64,000 nucleotides of DNA from Enterocloster alcoholdehydrogenati (GCF_013282095.1 NZ_BLTJ01000011.1:1-64000); one strand, 5' to 3'. Shown: positions 42,982 to 51,487, numbered from the stretch's first letter. Notes: generated by a model from the letters alone, not told the origin. Translations and numbers: made by a program.

Positions 42982-43788
42982 ATGGGAAAAGTTATTACCG
43001 TCTGGGGCAGCCCAGGGAGCGGAAAAAGTATGTTTTCCTGCATTCTGGCAAAAGCCCTGACCCGCGACAAGCGGAAAGCGATCATCATCAATGCGGAAAT
43101 CAGTGTCCCCATGCTCCCTGTCTGGCTGCCGGAGCAGATCATTCAGACCAATGCCTCCGTAGGGCAGGTACTGAGCAGCGTGGAAATCGATACCTCTTTG
43201 GTGGCAGGGCATGTTACCGTGCTCAAAAGTTATCCCTTCATTGGCGTGATGGGCTATGCTGCCGGTGAAAATCCGTTGAGTTACCCGGAAGTCAAGTACG
43301 CCATGGTACTCCAGCTGGTCAATGCCGCCGCAAGGCTTGTGGATTTCGTCATTCTGGACTGTAGCTCCAATATGACGAATGTGTTCACGCCTGCCGCCAT
43401 TGAGTCAGGGGATCTGGTCATTCGCATCCTGACGCCTGACCTCAAAGGTGTTAATTACTTAAAGGCCCACCAACCCCTGTTGGGAGACGGACGCTTCCAT
43501 TACGATCAGCATATGACCTTTGCCGGTATGGCCCGCCCCTTCCATGCGCTGGATGAGATGGGCCATATCATCGGCGGCTGGGACGGTCTTCTGCCTTATG
43601 GCAAGGAGATTGACCGTTGCGCCACCGAAGGAGGGATGTTCCAGGCCATCAAATACTGCAACCCCAAATACACAGCTTCACTCAACAAGGTTTTGGATGC
43701 GCTGGAACAGATGGAACTGGCTGACGATGCCGCAGAGGATGATGTAAGCGAAACCGAGCATTTTGAGGAGGAAACTGCCGATGAATAA
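42982..43788 (+). CDS. CpaE/TadZ-like ATPase
   Basis: 268 residues of SIMIBI-type P-loop ATPase: WGSPGSGKSMFSCILAKAL at residues 8-26, VDFVILDCSSN as Walker B near 120, and a conserved switch region. In Tad systems TadZ/CpaE places the secretion machine at the pole or membrane. It uses a G-SPGSGKS P-loop rather than the KGGxGKT form of ParA. GAAAGGAG precedes the ATG. Its end overlaps the start of cpaF. The C-terminus is acidic. Confidence 0.78.
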   Translation: MGKVITVWGSPGSGKSMFSCILAKALTRDKRKAIIINAEISVPMLPVWLPEQIIQTNASVGQVLSSVEIDTSLVAGHVTVLKSYPFIGVMGYAAGENPLSYPEVKYAMVLQLVNAAARLVDFVILDCSSNMTNVFTPAAIESGDLVIRILTPDLKGVNYLKAHQPLLGDGRFHYDQHMTFAGMARPFHALDEMGHIIGGWDGLLPYGKEIDRCATEGGMFQAIKYCNPKYTASLNKVLDALEQMELADDAAEDDVSETEHFEEETADE

Positions 43789-45211
43789 TCTCAATGACAT
43801 TTTCTTCGCACCTTCGGCAAATCAGGAACTTACCTACGAACAGATTCTGGAAGATGTACAGCGGTACTTTGCGGAAAACCACGCCGCCACGATTGCAGAG
43901 GCCGGCGATGGAAATACCGACCGCGCCTCCTCCCTTTTGAAAGAACTGATGGTGCAGTACATCGTCAAGCGAAAATACGCCATCGAGGGGCTGACCACGG
44001 AGGAGCTGTGCGAGAAGCTCTATGAGGACATGGCCGGGTACTCCTTCCTGAAAAAGTGGATCTACAAGCCTGGTATTGAGGAGGTCAACATCAATGCTTA
44101 CAACGACATTGAGGTAATTGAAGCCGGCGGACGCAGCGTTAAGATCCCGGACAAGTTTTCCTCCCCACAGCACGCCATTGATGTGGTCCGGCGTATGCTC
44201 AACGCCTGCGGCATGGTCATAGATGATACCATGCCCAGCGTGATCGGTTTTCTGGATAAGAATGTGCGTATCTCTGTGGATAAGACACCGATTGTTGACC
44301 CGGAGGTGGGGATCAACGCCTCCATCCGTATCGTGAATCAGCAAACGGTTTCCGCACAGAAGCTGCTGGACTCCGGCAGCGCAACCGCGGAAATGCTCCA
44401 TTTTCTGACCGCCTGCATCCGCTATGGCGTATCCGTCTGCATTGCCGGGGCCACCGGCTCCGGCAAAACTACCATCATGGCATGGCTGTTGTCCCAGGTC
44501 CCTGACAACCGCCGCCTCATCACGATTGAGGAAGGCAGCCGCGAATTTGATCTGGTCAAGCGGGACGAAAATGGAAACATTCTGAATTCCGTAGTCCATC
44601 TGCTCACCCGGCCCAGTGAAAATCCATCCTTGAACATCAACCAGGACTTCCTGCTGGAGCGGGTCCTTCGCAAGCACCCGGATGTGATCGGCGTCGGTGA
44701 AATGCGGTCTGCGGCAGAAAGCCTGTCCGCTGCTGAAAGCTCCCGTACCGGCCATACCGTCTGCACCACAATCCACTCTAACAGTTGCGCCTCCACTTAC
44801 CGGCGCATGATGACGCTGGCAAAGCGAAAGTATATGATGGGCGATGATGTTTTGATGCAGATCATGGTCGAAGCCTATCCAATCATCGTGTTCACAAAGC
44901 AGTTGGAAGACCGGAGCCGTAAAATCATGGAGATCATCGAAGGAGAAGGCTGCGAGGGGGAACGGCTGATTTACCGCACCCTCTACTCTTACAATGTGCT
45001 GGACAATACTGTTGATGCAGATGGACGGCCTCTTGTGGTCGGCCGCCACAAAAAAGTTTCCGAGATGTCCAGCTCATTGCAGAAGCGTCTCCTGGACAAT
45101 GGGATTTCCCATAAGGAGCTGGATGAATTTCTTGAGCACGACAAGGAGGTGTTGAACGGATGCCGTGGGTTTACATCATATGCTTCGCCCTCATCGCCGC
45201 TGGACTCCTAA
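43781..45211 (+). CDS. CpaF/TadA-type secretion ATPase
   Basis: 476 residues, VirB11/GspE family. Walker A GATGSGKTT near residue 224, Walker B region RKHPDVIGVGEMRS near 300, and the HTVCTTIHSNS His box. It powers pilus assembly in Tad systems. The ATG at 43781 follows GAGGAGG and overlaps the end of the TadZ-like gene by eight bases. It could also serve as the VirB11 ATPase of the T4SS in this element, but the adjacent TadB/TadC genes favour the pilus. Confidence 0.88.
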   Translation: MNNLNDIFFAPSANQELTYEQILEDVQRYFAENHAATIAEAGDGNTDRASSLLKELMVQYIVKRKYAIEGLTTEELCEKLYEDMAGYSFLKKWIYKPGIEEVNINAYNDIEVIEAGGRSVKIPDKFSSPQHAIDVVRRMLNACGMVIDDTMPSVIGFLDKNVRISVDKTPIVDPEVGINASIRIVNQQTVSAQKLLDSGSATAEMLHFLTACIRYGVSVCIAGATGSGKTTIMAWLLSQVPDNRRLITIEEGSREFDLVKRDENGNILNSVVHLLTRPSENPSLNINQDFLLERVLRKHPDVIGVGEMRSAAESLSAAESSRTGHTVCTTIHSNSCASTYRRMMTLAKRKYMMGDDVLMQIMVEAYPIIVFTKQLEDRSRKIMEIIEGEGCEGERLIYRTLYSYNVLDNTVDADGRPLVVGRHKKVSEMSSSLQKRLLDNGISHKELDEFLEHDKEVLNGCRGFTSYASPSSPLDS

Positions 45212-46092
45212 CGCTGTTTGGTGTGCGGCCGGGCGATTTCATTGATGCGCTTTTCCGGTCACAGCGCAAGTCGGCCACTCTGACCGATGAACTGAATGTT
45301 CTGATGGGCACTCCGGCCAAAGGCTTCTTTAATCAGGACTTTGAATTGAAGCAGATTCTCAAAGGCACCGGGCGGGCTGACCGGTATGAAGCAGTCAAAC
45401 GGCTGTCTCTGATCCTATTCGCGGTGGGCGGTGCCCTGGCGCTGCTGATTGGCAATGTGTACATGGTCCCGATTTTAGGGATCGGATTTTCACTCGCTCC
45501 TATTTGGTATCTGCGCAGCACCGCAGCCAGTTATAAAAAGCATTTGAATGAAGAACTGGAAACGGCCATCTCCATCATCACCACTTCCTACCTGCGCACG
45601 GAGGACCTGATCCGGGCAGTCAAGGAAAACCTGCCCTACATCAATGAGCCGGTGAAGGCCAATTTTGAGGCATTTGTCTATGAGGCAGAGTTGATCAACG
45701 CAAATACTACGAGTGCCATCAATTCGCTCAAAATGAAGATTCCAAACCGTGTTTTCCATGAGTGGGCTAACATCCTCATTCAGTGCCAGTCTGACCGGGC
45801 CATGAAAAATACGCTGCCTACCATCGCCCAGAAGTTTTCTGATGTTCGTGTGGTGCAGTCGGAGCTGGAGGCTATGATGCAGGGGCCGCGCCGGGAGGCG
45901 ATCACGATGATGTTCCTTGTGATCGCCAATGTACCGCTGCTTTATTTCCTGAATGAAGATTGGTTTCACACGCTGCTCTTCACCACGCCGGGCAAAATCG
46001 CTTTGGCAATCTGCGCAGCCATTATCCTGTTTGCCCTGACCCAGATCATGAAACTGAGCAGGCCCATTGAATATGGAGGTGACAGCGCATGA
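45160..46092 (+). CDS. TadB-like inner membrane platform protein
   Basis: 310 residues, type II secretion F-domain protein. Membrane segments at about residues 4-22, 85-120 and 250-295, with a cytoplasmic helical domain between them (ELETAISIITTSYLRTEDLIRAV). ATG 45160 is inside the end of cpaF (52-base overlap) and follows GGAGG; translation is coupled. Partner of the TadC-like protein. Confidence 0.8.
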   Translation: MPWVYIICFALIAAGLLTLFGVRPGDFIDALFRSQRKSATLTDELNVLMGTPAKGFFNQDFELKQILKGTGRADRYEAVKRLSLILFAVGGALALLIGNVYMVPILGIGFSLAPIWYLRSTAASYKKHLNEELETAISIITTSYLRTEDLIRAVKENLPYINEPVKANFEAFVYEAELINANTTSAINSLKMKIPNRVFHEWANILIQCQSDRAMKNTLPTIAQKFSDVRVVQSELEAMMQGPRREAITMMFLVIANVPLLYFLNEDWFHTLLFTTPGKIALAICAAIILFALTQIMKLSRPIEYGGDSA

Positions 46093-46967
46093 CGCTTTTA
46101 GCTCTCACAGCAGTGATTTGTTTCGGCTTTGCCGTCTATAACCTGACTTGTGCCTTTGCGGACATTCCCACCAAGCGCACCTCCCGTATGATGCTTCTGG
46201 CCCGCAAGCAGCAGGGCGTAAAGGCCGAGAAACTGCTGGATGTCTATATCACCAAAATCGCCGGCCTGATCGCTCCGTACCTGAAGTTGGACAAGCTCAA
46301 GCGGAATAAACTGCAGCGGGCGCTGGACATTGCCGCCATGGAGCTGACACCGGAAGTCTACACCGCCCGGGCCTGGGTCACAGCCGGGGCAGTCGGCCTC
46401 AGTTCTCTGCTGATGGCGTTTCTGATACCGCTTATGGTGCCTGTTCTGATTGGTCTGGCCGTGGCGCTGTGGTTTTCAACCTACTACAAGGTTTTTGACT
46501 TTGTGAAAAAGCGGCGCAAGCTCATTGAGAATGAGATCCCGCGCTTTGCCCTTACCATCGGGCAGAATTTGGAAAACGACCGGGATGTGCTGAAGATCCT
46601 TACTTCCTACCGCCGGGTGGCGGGAAAAGACTTCGGCGCGGAGCTGGACCAGACGATTGCCGACATGAAGACCGGAAACTATGAAAACGCCCTCATCCAT
46701 TTTGAAACCCGCATCGGCAGCCCCATGCTGTCTGATGTAATCCGGGGACTGATCGGTGTTCTTCGCGGCGATGACCAGCGGATGTACTTCAAGATGATCT
46801 GTTTTGATATGCGACAGATTGAGCAGAACAATCTGAAAAAGGAAGCTGCCAAGCGTCCCAAGAAAATCCAGCGTTACTCCATGATGATGCTCATCTGTAT
46901 CATGATCATCTATCTGGTGGTCCTCTGTACCGAGGTTATGGGCTCCTTGGGCGCTTTCTTTGGATAA
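46089..46967 (+). CDS. TadC-like inner membrane platform protein
   Basis: 292 residues, second F-domain platform protein. Membrane segments near the N-terminus (LLALTAVICFGFAVYNL), at about 100-135 and at the C-terminus (MMMLICIMIIYLVVLC). Its ATG overlaps the tadB stop by four bases (ATGA). With TadB and CpaF it completes the motor platform of a Tad pilus. Confidence 0.78.
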   Translation: MTLLALTAVICFGFAVYNLTCAFADIPTKRTSRMMLLARKQQGVKAEKLLDVYITKIAGLIAPYLKLDKLKRNKLQRALDIAAMELTPEVYTARAWVTAGAVGLSSLLMAFLIPLMVPVLIGLAVALWFSTYYKVFDFVKKRRKLIENEIPRFALTIGQNLENDRDVLKILTSYRRVAGKDFGAELDQTIADMKTGNYENALIHFETRIGSPMLSDVIRGLIGVLRGDDQRMYFKMICFDMRQIEQNNLKKEAAKRPKKIQRYSMMMLICIMIIYLVVLCTEVMGSLGAFFG

Positions 46968-46982
46968 TCGGACTGCGAATGG

Positions 46983-47016
46983 AACGGCCCCACATCTGAA
47001 TGTGAGGGCCGTTTCC
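46983..47016 (+). terminator. Terminator-like hairpin after tadC
   Basis: AACGGCCC (46983-46990) / GGGCCGTT (47006-47013) with an inner ACAT/ATGT stem. The T-run is weak (TTTCCT). Confidence 0.55.
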
Positions 47017-47248
47017 TATAAGAGCTCTATGGTTTTCTCTGCAAGATACAGCGGAAGATTCGTGATAAATGATGATGCACATTCGAGGTGTCCACATTTT
47101 TCTTTGTTTTGCAATTCATTTTTTCACATTTTTCTGAATGTATGAAGCAGAAAAAACACATTTTTCTACCTCTTGCAGTGTAAAGGAGGTAAGTGCTTGT
47201 TCTATAGCGGATTTTTGTAGCGGTAGTCAGCTGCCGTCATTTATTTCT
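47017..47248. other. AT-richer intergenic gap in the Tad region
   Basis: No gene can be supported. The stretch is T-rich on the plus strand (repeats of CACATTTTTCT at about 47094-47169) and ends before a hairpin at 47249. A GGAGGTAAGTG at about 47187 is followed only by a four-codon frame. Confidence 0.4.
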
Positions 47249-47285
47249 GGGCCAGCCTGTCATATACAGGCCGGCCCTTATTTTA
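47249..47285 (+). terminator. Hairpin before the small basic protein
   Basis: GGGCC-GCCTG (47249-47259) pairs with CAGGC-GGCCC (47267-47277), then TTATTTT and directly AAGGAG. Confidence 0.65.
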
Positions 47286-47296
47286 AGGAGACTTTT

Positions 47297-47443
47297 ATGC
47301 CTAAGAAAAAATTTTCCCCGTCTGGTGGCGCACGGGAAGAAAAGCGCCGTTTCCGATGGCTTCTGTATCAAAAGCCGAAAGCCTATCCCAGCCGGCCCAT
47401 TTCCAATAAAAAGGACATGCTCAAACCGATTCGTCGTTCTTGA
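47297..47443 (+). CDS. Small basic protein, 48 residues
   Basis: Starts at ATG 47297 after AAGGAG. The protein has 15 or so Lys/Arg residues (MPKKKFSPSG..., ending near KPIRRS) and no hydrophobic segment. It lies between tadC and the pilin-like gene. Unknown; the ribosome binding site and compact spacing are the only support. Confidence 0.5.
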   Translation: MPKKKFSPSGGAREEKRRFRWLLYQKPKAYPSRPISNKKDMLKPIRRS

Positions 47444-47507
47444 GCGGTGAGCAGTCTTTTTATAAAACCATCAACATCAAAACAATAAAATTTCAGGAGG
47501 TCTTACC

Positions 47508-47729
47508 ATGAGAAACTTTACCACCCGTATCCAGAACAAGGCGAATGCACTGGCCCTTCGTGCCCGTATGGCGCTTTCCAACCAGCGCGGTGATTTTTAC
47601 ATTTCGGACGCTGTTAAGATCATCATCGCCGTAGTGCTGGGCGCCCTTCTTCTGGCGGCCCTGACCCTCATTTTCAACGACACGGTGATTCCGCGTATCA
47701 CCAGCGAGATCGAGGGCCTGTTTGGCTAA
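47508..47729 (+). CDS. Flp pilin-like protein (DUF6133-type)
   Basis: 73 residues: a 27-residue basic leader ending in NQRGDFY, then a hydrophobic stretch (ISDAVKIIIAVVLGALLLAAL) and a short tail ending in EGLFG. This is the size and layout of Flp/Tad major pilins, and the leader motif matches the two TadE-like proteins (N-E/Q-R-G-E/D). AGGAGG precedes the ATG. It is the best candidate for the pilus subunit. Confidence 0.65.
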   Translation: MRNFTTRIQNKANALALRARMALSNQRGDFYISDAVKIIIAVVLGALLLAALTLIFNDTVIPRITSEIEGLFG

Positions 47730-47737
47730 AATCACCG

Positions 47738-47782
47738 GCGGGGATCGGTCTGTGGGTTTCCACGGCCGGTCCCCGCTTTTTT
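47738..47782 (+). terminator. Strong terminator after the pilin-like gene
   Basis: GCGGGGA...GTGG / CCAC...TCCCCGC stem with a GTTT loop, then six T. Confidence 0.8.
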
Positions 47783-47815
47783 AGTTTTTGAAAAAACGAA
47801 TAACGGAGGTAGAGG

Positions 47816-48154
47816 ATGAAATCATCCTGCAAAATTTATTCTTTCCTGCGGGCTGTTCGCGGCAACTGGCGCAACGCTATCTTTGTAAGCTGCGATTGCG
47901 GCCACTGCATGTGCGGCCGGACAACGCCCTGTTCCGGTTTTCTTCTGGCTGTGGATGAGTGCGGACAGGTTATGCTGCTTTCTGCCGAGGACATCCAAAG
48001 ACTATCCGGAGAAACTGTAGATTCGTCTGAGTGCATTGCCATTTTGTCCCGGCGCGCCTTTGACGCCGCCTTTTCCAAGTACATCGAATGGCACACACCG
48101 GAGCCTTCCGCCTGTGCGCTCAGACAACTTTCTCTGGACCCGGGCTGCAATTAA
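47816..48154 (+). CDS. Small Cys-rich unknown protein
   Basis: 112 residues; start by ATG after GGAGG. Contains VSCDCGHCMCGRTTPCSGF, a dense cysteine run that could bind metal. No family recognised. First gene of the accessory block that follows the pilus genes. Confidence 0.5.
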   Translation: MKSSCKIYSFLRAVRGNWRNAIFVSCDCGHCMCGRTTPCSGFLLAVDECGQVMLLSAEDIQRLSGETVDSSECIAILSRRAFDAAFSKYIEWHTPEPSACALRQLSLDPGCN

Positions 48155-48222
48155 CACTGTTTTTTCACACTGAAAGACGCCTTTGCGCCGTCATCTATAC
48201 GCATTTGGAGGTGATGATTTTT

Positions 48223-48639
48223 ATGACGAAGCAAAAACATATCCAATGCCCTTATTGCCATGCTAACGCCTCTCTTCGCCCCGCCAGCACAGTCTATGGC
48301 TGTAACCGCCGTTCCCAGGGCAAATATATCTATCTCTGTGATCGCTGGCCGGCTTGTGATGCCTATGTGAGTGCCCATGACCGGACACACCGGCCTATGG
48401 GGACTCTGGCAAATGGGGATCTCCGGCACAAACGAATCCTGGCTCACCGGGCGCTGGAGCATCTGCAGCAGAGCCGGCACATGGAAAAATGGGAGGTCTA
48501 CATCTGGCTCCAGGCCAAACTGGGACTAAATGACCAGCAGGCACATATTGGCATGTTTTCTGACGGGATGTGCGATGAGGTAATTCGCCTCTGTTACAAA
48601 GCCGCTGCTCCTTTGGGCAATCTGCATTCGGCCGCTTAA
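48223..48639 (+). CDS. Zinc-finger-domain protein (DUF3268-like)
   Basis: 138 residues from ATG 48223 (GGAGG upstream). The N-terminus has CPYCHANA and, 25 residues on, YLCDRWPACDAYV, a CxxC...C..C zinc ribbon. This is followed by PMGTLANGDLRHKRILAHRALEHLQ. The pattern fits the DUF3268 zinc-finger family common on Firmicutes ICEs and phages. Confidence 0.65.
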   Translation: MTKQKHIQCPYCHANASLRPASTVYGCNRRSQGKYIYLCDRWPACDAYVSAHDRTHRPMGTLANGDLRHKRILAHRALEHLQQSRHMEKWEVYIWLQAKLGLNDQQAHIGMFSDGMCDEVIRLCYKAAAPLGNLHSAA

Positions 48640-48654
48640 AGGGGGGGTGAAACG

Positions 48655-49230
48655 ATGACCAGTTTAACAGAACAGCAGCAGGAACTTGTTGCCCGGAATC
48701 TTTCTATTGTACATTGGGTCATTTGTGACTACATCCATGTTAATCCGACTATTTGCGGTATGGAATATGGAGACCTGTTCCAAGAGGGGTGCCTTTGGCT
48801 CTGTAAAGCCGCGTCTACTTATAAGAATGACGGACGGGCCCAGTTTTCTACCTACGCCAAAACGGTCGTTAAAAACGGGCTTCTGTCCTATTGCCGGGCG
48901 ATCTGCAACAGGAAGAAAAAATTCAGCAGGCTTATTATTGGAGAACATGGAGAACTGGCGGCAGACGGAGAGGCCCTGGAGTCCCGGCCCGACACCTTTA
49001 ACACCCAAGTATCTCTGATAGAAACTCTGTCATTGCTGGATGCCTGTAAAAAAGATTACGATGGTGTAACCCGGCTTGGCATTGAGGCGCTTGCCCTCAA
49101 ACTTCAAGGAATGCGGGTCACAGACATCGCGGAGCTTTATCAGGTGCCGCCCTCCCATGTGGGGGCATGGATCTCGCGTTCCACCGCAAAACTGCGCAGA
49201 GACTCCAAGTTCCTGAAAAGCCTGCTCTGA
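48655..49230 (+). CDS. Sigma-70 family factor
   Basis: 191 residues. Region 2-like core (DLFQEGCLWLCKAASTY...FSTYAKTVVKNGLLSYCR) followed by a region 4-like helix-turn-helix (LALKLQGMRVTDIAELYQVPPSHVGAWISRSTAKLRR). GGGGGGTGA precedes the ATG. It could direct transcription of ICE operons. Its neighbours are small unknown ICE genes. Confidence 0.75.
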   Translation: MTSLTEQQQELVARNLSIVHWVICDYIHVNPTICGMEYGDLFQEGCLWLCKAASTYKNDGRAQFSTYAKTVVKNGLLSYCRAICNRKKKFSRLIIGEHGELAADGEALESRPDTFNTQVSLIETLSLLDACKKDYDGVTRLGIEALALKLQGMRVTDIAELYQVPPSHVGAWISRSTAKLRRDSKFLKSLL

Positions 49231-49292
49231 ATTTGTTGAAAACCGCGGCCTTTCCGCAGTAAAGGATATATAAAAGAAGGAGGTACTGATGA

Positions 49293-49994
49293 ATGGAACA
49301 GAAAACCCTATATACTGCAATCGGCCGTCTGGACCGGGAAACGAATGGCTGTGGCCGGTCCTGCCCGGTCATCCGCCTGAGCGGGCAAACTTACATGGTG
49401 GATATGCAGGAAATGGTCGTTTGGACCGCCCTAAACTGGCGAATTTCTAAACGAGAGGATATTTCCCTCCAGTGTGACAAGCTGGTGTCCTCTCTGGGAG
49501 ATTGTATTTCCCGCTCTTGGGATGCCTGCGTAAATCGGCTGCTCACCCGAGGTCTGCTGGTATCTGGCTGCGGTGAAACGGAATACGATGCTCTGTATGA
49601 TTTGTTGAGTTCTCTCGGCATTATTCCAGCCAGCGGATCAATGCTGATGAGGAGCATCTCATTTGTCAAACTGGTGGCAGGCCGCCGAGTCCCTATTCAA
49701 CAGGCGCTAAAATTATTCCAAAAAGACCGGCGTACCGACTATGAGACCCGTGTTATGAGGCTGGCCCAGCAAGCTCTGCTGTCCACCGCCGAGATCATCA
49801 AGTGTGTAGAGCAGGATGTTGCCTATCTTCCCAATGAGCAGTTCTTGATGGAGGCCGTGTACGGCGACGACGAAACCACCTGCTATAATATCGCCGGCAT
49901 AATGAAAAACAGCCGGAGCAGTCAGGCAGTAACGCTGGCCGTTGCCAACCTCTACCTGCGCCAGCAAATCATTTTTGAGAGGATTACCACATGA
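49293..49994 (+). CDS. Winged-helix-like unknown protein
   Basis: 233 residues, ATG after AAGGAGG. Contains MQEMVVWTALNWRISKREDISLQCDKL and repeated helical pairs (YDLLSSLGIIPASG; CVNRLLTRGLLVSG) resembling two winged-helix units. No enzymatic motif. Its stop overlaps the next start. Possibly a regulator. Confidence 0.5.
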   Translation: MEQKTLYTAIGRLDRETNGCGRSCPVIRLSGQTYMVDMQEMVVWTALNWRISKREDISLQCDKLVSSLGDCISRSWDACVNRLLTRGLLVSGCGETEYDALYDLLSSLGIIPASGSMLMRSISFVKLVAGRRVPIQQALKLFQKDRRTDYETRVMRLAQQALLSTAEIIKCVEQDVAYLPNEQFLMEAVYGDDETTCYNIAGIMKNSRSSQAVTLAVANLYLRQQIIFERITT

Positions 49995-50479
49995 AGAATC
50001 AATGGAACCAATTCCCGTTCGTGCTGCGGCGAAAGATTTTGTTGACCTTTTTGGCCGGGCTCGCAAGCATTGCCCTCAGCCTAATCATCTTCATTATTAC
50101 CACAGACCATATCCTGCTGGTACTGGGCAGCATAATCTTTCTTGCCTCTCTGGTACTGGTTAGGAGCTTATGGAGCACCATCGCCCGGGGCCAGTATGAG
50201 ATCGTAGAAGGCGTCTGCTCCAGCGTTGTCTCGCCTATGATGCGGCAGTATCGCAAGATCCAACTAATAGACGAACAAGGTGCGGAGCGCACTTTACTGT
50301 TAAGTAAGTCCGCCAAGTTCCAGATTGGCGCCCGGTATCGTTTTTACTTTCAAAGCAGCAGCCACCCCACTGTTGGAAACGACTATCTGGACGCGGCTCT
50401 CTCCACCAACAGCTTCCTGGGATATGAGGCCCTTGGCGAGCCGGCTGTCCAAGAGGAACAGGCTAAGGAGAACGGCTAA
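49991..50479 (+). CDS. Two-segment membrane protein
   Basis: 162 residues with two N-terminal membrane segments (ILLTFLAGLASIALSLIIFII and ILLVLGSIIFLASLVLV), then a cytoplasmic or outer beta-rich domain. Coupled by four-base overlap (ATGA) to the preceding gene. Unknown. Confidence 0.5.
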   Translation: MKNQWNQFPFVLRRKILLTFLAGLASIALSLIIFIITTDHILLVLGSIIFLASLVLVRSLWSTIARGQYEIVEGVCSSVVSPMMRQYRKIQLIDEQGAERTLLLSKSAKFQIGARYRFYFQSSSHPTVGNDYLDAALSTNSFLGYEALGEPAVQEEQAKENG

Positions 50480-50499
50480 ACCTACGGCAAAATAGGAAA

Positions 50500-50545
50500 G
50501 GGATACGGTGCAGGCTACATAACCACAGCATCGTATCTCTTTTTC
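50500..50545 (+). terminator. Terminator-like hairpin
   Basis: GGGATACG-TGC (50500 on) pairs with GCA-CGTATCTC (ending near 50539), followed by TTTTTC. A small palindrome CCTATTTAATAGG lies at about 50609-50621, upstream of the next gene. Confidence 0.65.
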
Positions 50546-50646
50546 TTACTCCTCTATCCACTATTTTTACAAAGTTTGATTTGCTGCAGAAAAACGGGGG
50601 ATTTTTCCTATTTAATAGGTAGAATCTAAAAAGGAGGGCTACCCCC

Positions 50647-51252
50647 ATGTACAAACCACACACGATTGAGCAATACAAAATCCAACAGTTTCTGGATCAT
50701 ACCTTTGCTATGGAGCACTTTCTGGTCTCTCCATTATCCCGCTCCGCACTCATGCTGGAGGACAGATGCGGTGAGCGGATTGCCTTTTCCTTTTCAGACA
50801 ACGAAGTGCGTGAAATCCCAATCCCTTCTGCGCCATCCCCGGACAAGGTGAAATCGTTCATCCGCAGCTTTCGGGCGCTTGGAGCTAAACCACATCTGCG
50901 CACCTTTGAAGATGTCACCCGCTGGTGGCTGAATCACCCGAATCCGCTGACCTACCAACAGGCTCTCGGTCTGCCGGATGAACTTTACCGCCGTTTTCTT
51001 TCCTCCACCCTGATTGAAGACGAAGACGCCCAGCGTCTGGCCGCATCAGGGCTTGTTTCGGAAGATGCTTACCAGGACATTCAGCTCTGGTATCTCAACG
51101 GCAACACTGCCGACTGCTGGCTCGGCCCCCTCGGTATAGATGGAACAGGCAATCTCTATGCGCTGACCTTCAACTATGGTACACCCCGGGCCAAGGAACT
51201 GAAATTCTACCTGTTGGACGATTACTACCGCCACATGAACCACATATTGTAA
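50647..51252 (+). CDS. Unknown ICE protein
   Basis: 201 residues, AAGGAGGG before the ATG. Acidic and mostly helical, with a domain in the second half (EDAQRLAASGLVSEDAYQDIQLWYLNG). No family recognised. It is the last gene before the RNA candidate and its strong promoter. Confidence 0.45.
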   Translation: MYKPHTIEQYKIQQFLDHTFAMEHFLVSPLSRSALMLEDRCGERIAFSFSDNEVREIPIPSAPSPDKVKSFIRSFRALGAKPHLRTFEDVTRWWLNHPNPLTYQQALGLPDELYRRFLSSTLIEDEDAQRLAASGLVSEDAYQDIQLWYLNGNTADCWLGPLGIDGTGNLYALTFNYGTPRAKELKFYLLDDYYRHMNHIL

Positions 51253-51291
51253 CTCGCCGGGCTAAAATATCTATATATAGTATTATATCAC

Positions 51292-51320
51292 TTGACAAAC
51301 ACAAGATACGGTGTTACACT
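51292..51320 (+). promoter_or_regulatory. Strong promoter of the structured RNA candidate
   Basis: TTGACA (51292-51297), 17-base spacer, TACACT (51315-51320). Transcription start near 51327. No ATTGGC boxes upstream. Confidence 0.75.
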
Positions 51321-51326
51321 TAACCT

Positions 51327-51487
51327 GTAATTGATTTTTGTGCGTTCCCCATGTGGGATACAGATGAAACATCTGTACCGCAAGGCCCAAAGCCCTGCAT
51401 TGCACACGCAGTTAAGTTTGTATGCTGTATCAAGTGTCAGTGGTATTGCCACGCCCTTTTCGGGTTGGTATCCGCTGGCACTTTTTA
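51327..51487 (+). ncRNA. Structured RNA candidate upstream of the SSB-like gene
   Basis: Between its own promoter and a terminator the RNA can fold into a closed multi-branch structure. The closing stem is TGTGC (about 51340-51344) with GCACA (about 51402-51406). It encloses a CCC/GGG hairpin, an eight-base hairpin TACAGATG-AAA-CATCTGTA (51359-51377) and a GCA-GGC/GCC-TGC hairpin (51380-51398). A further CTGTATC at 51425-51431 is complementary to GATACAG at 51357-51363 and could compete with the second hairpin. No reading frame is evident. I do not recognise it as a known family. Confidence 0.55.
51431..51487 (+). terminator. Terminator ending the RNA candidate
   Basis: AAGTGTCAGTGG (51432-51443) pairs with CCGCTGGCACTT (51472-51483) allowing G-U, with inner TGCCA/TGGTA and CCC/GGG stems, then TTTTT. 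It lies 40 bases before the next gene. Confidence 0.75.

Noticed and set aside
43682-45049. 455-codon minus-strand frame opposite cpaF
   Set aside because: cpaF on the plus strand has all ATPase motifs; the antisense frame has no recognisable domain.
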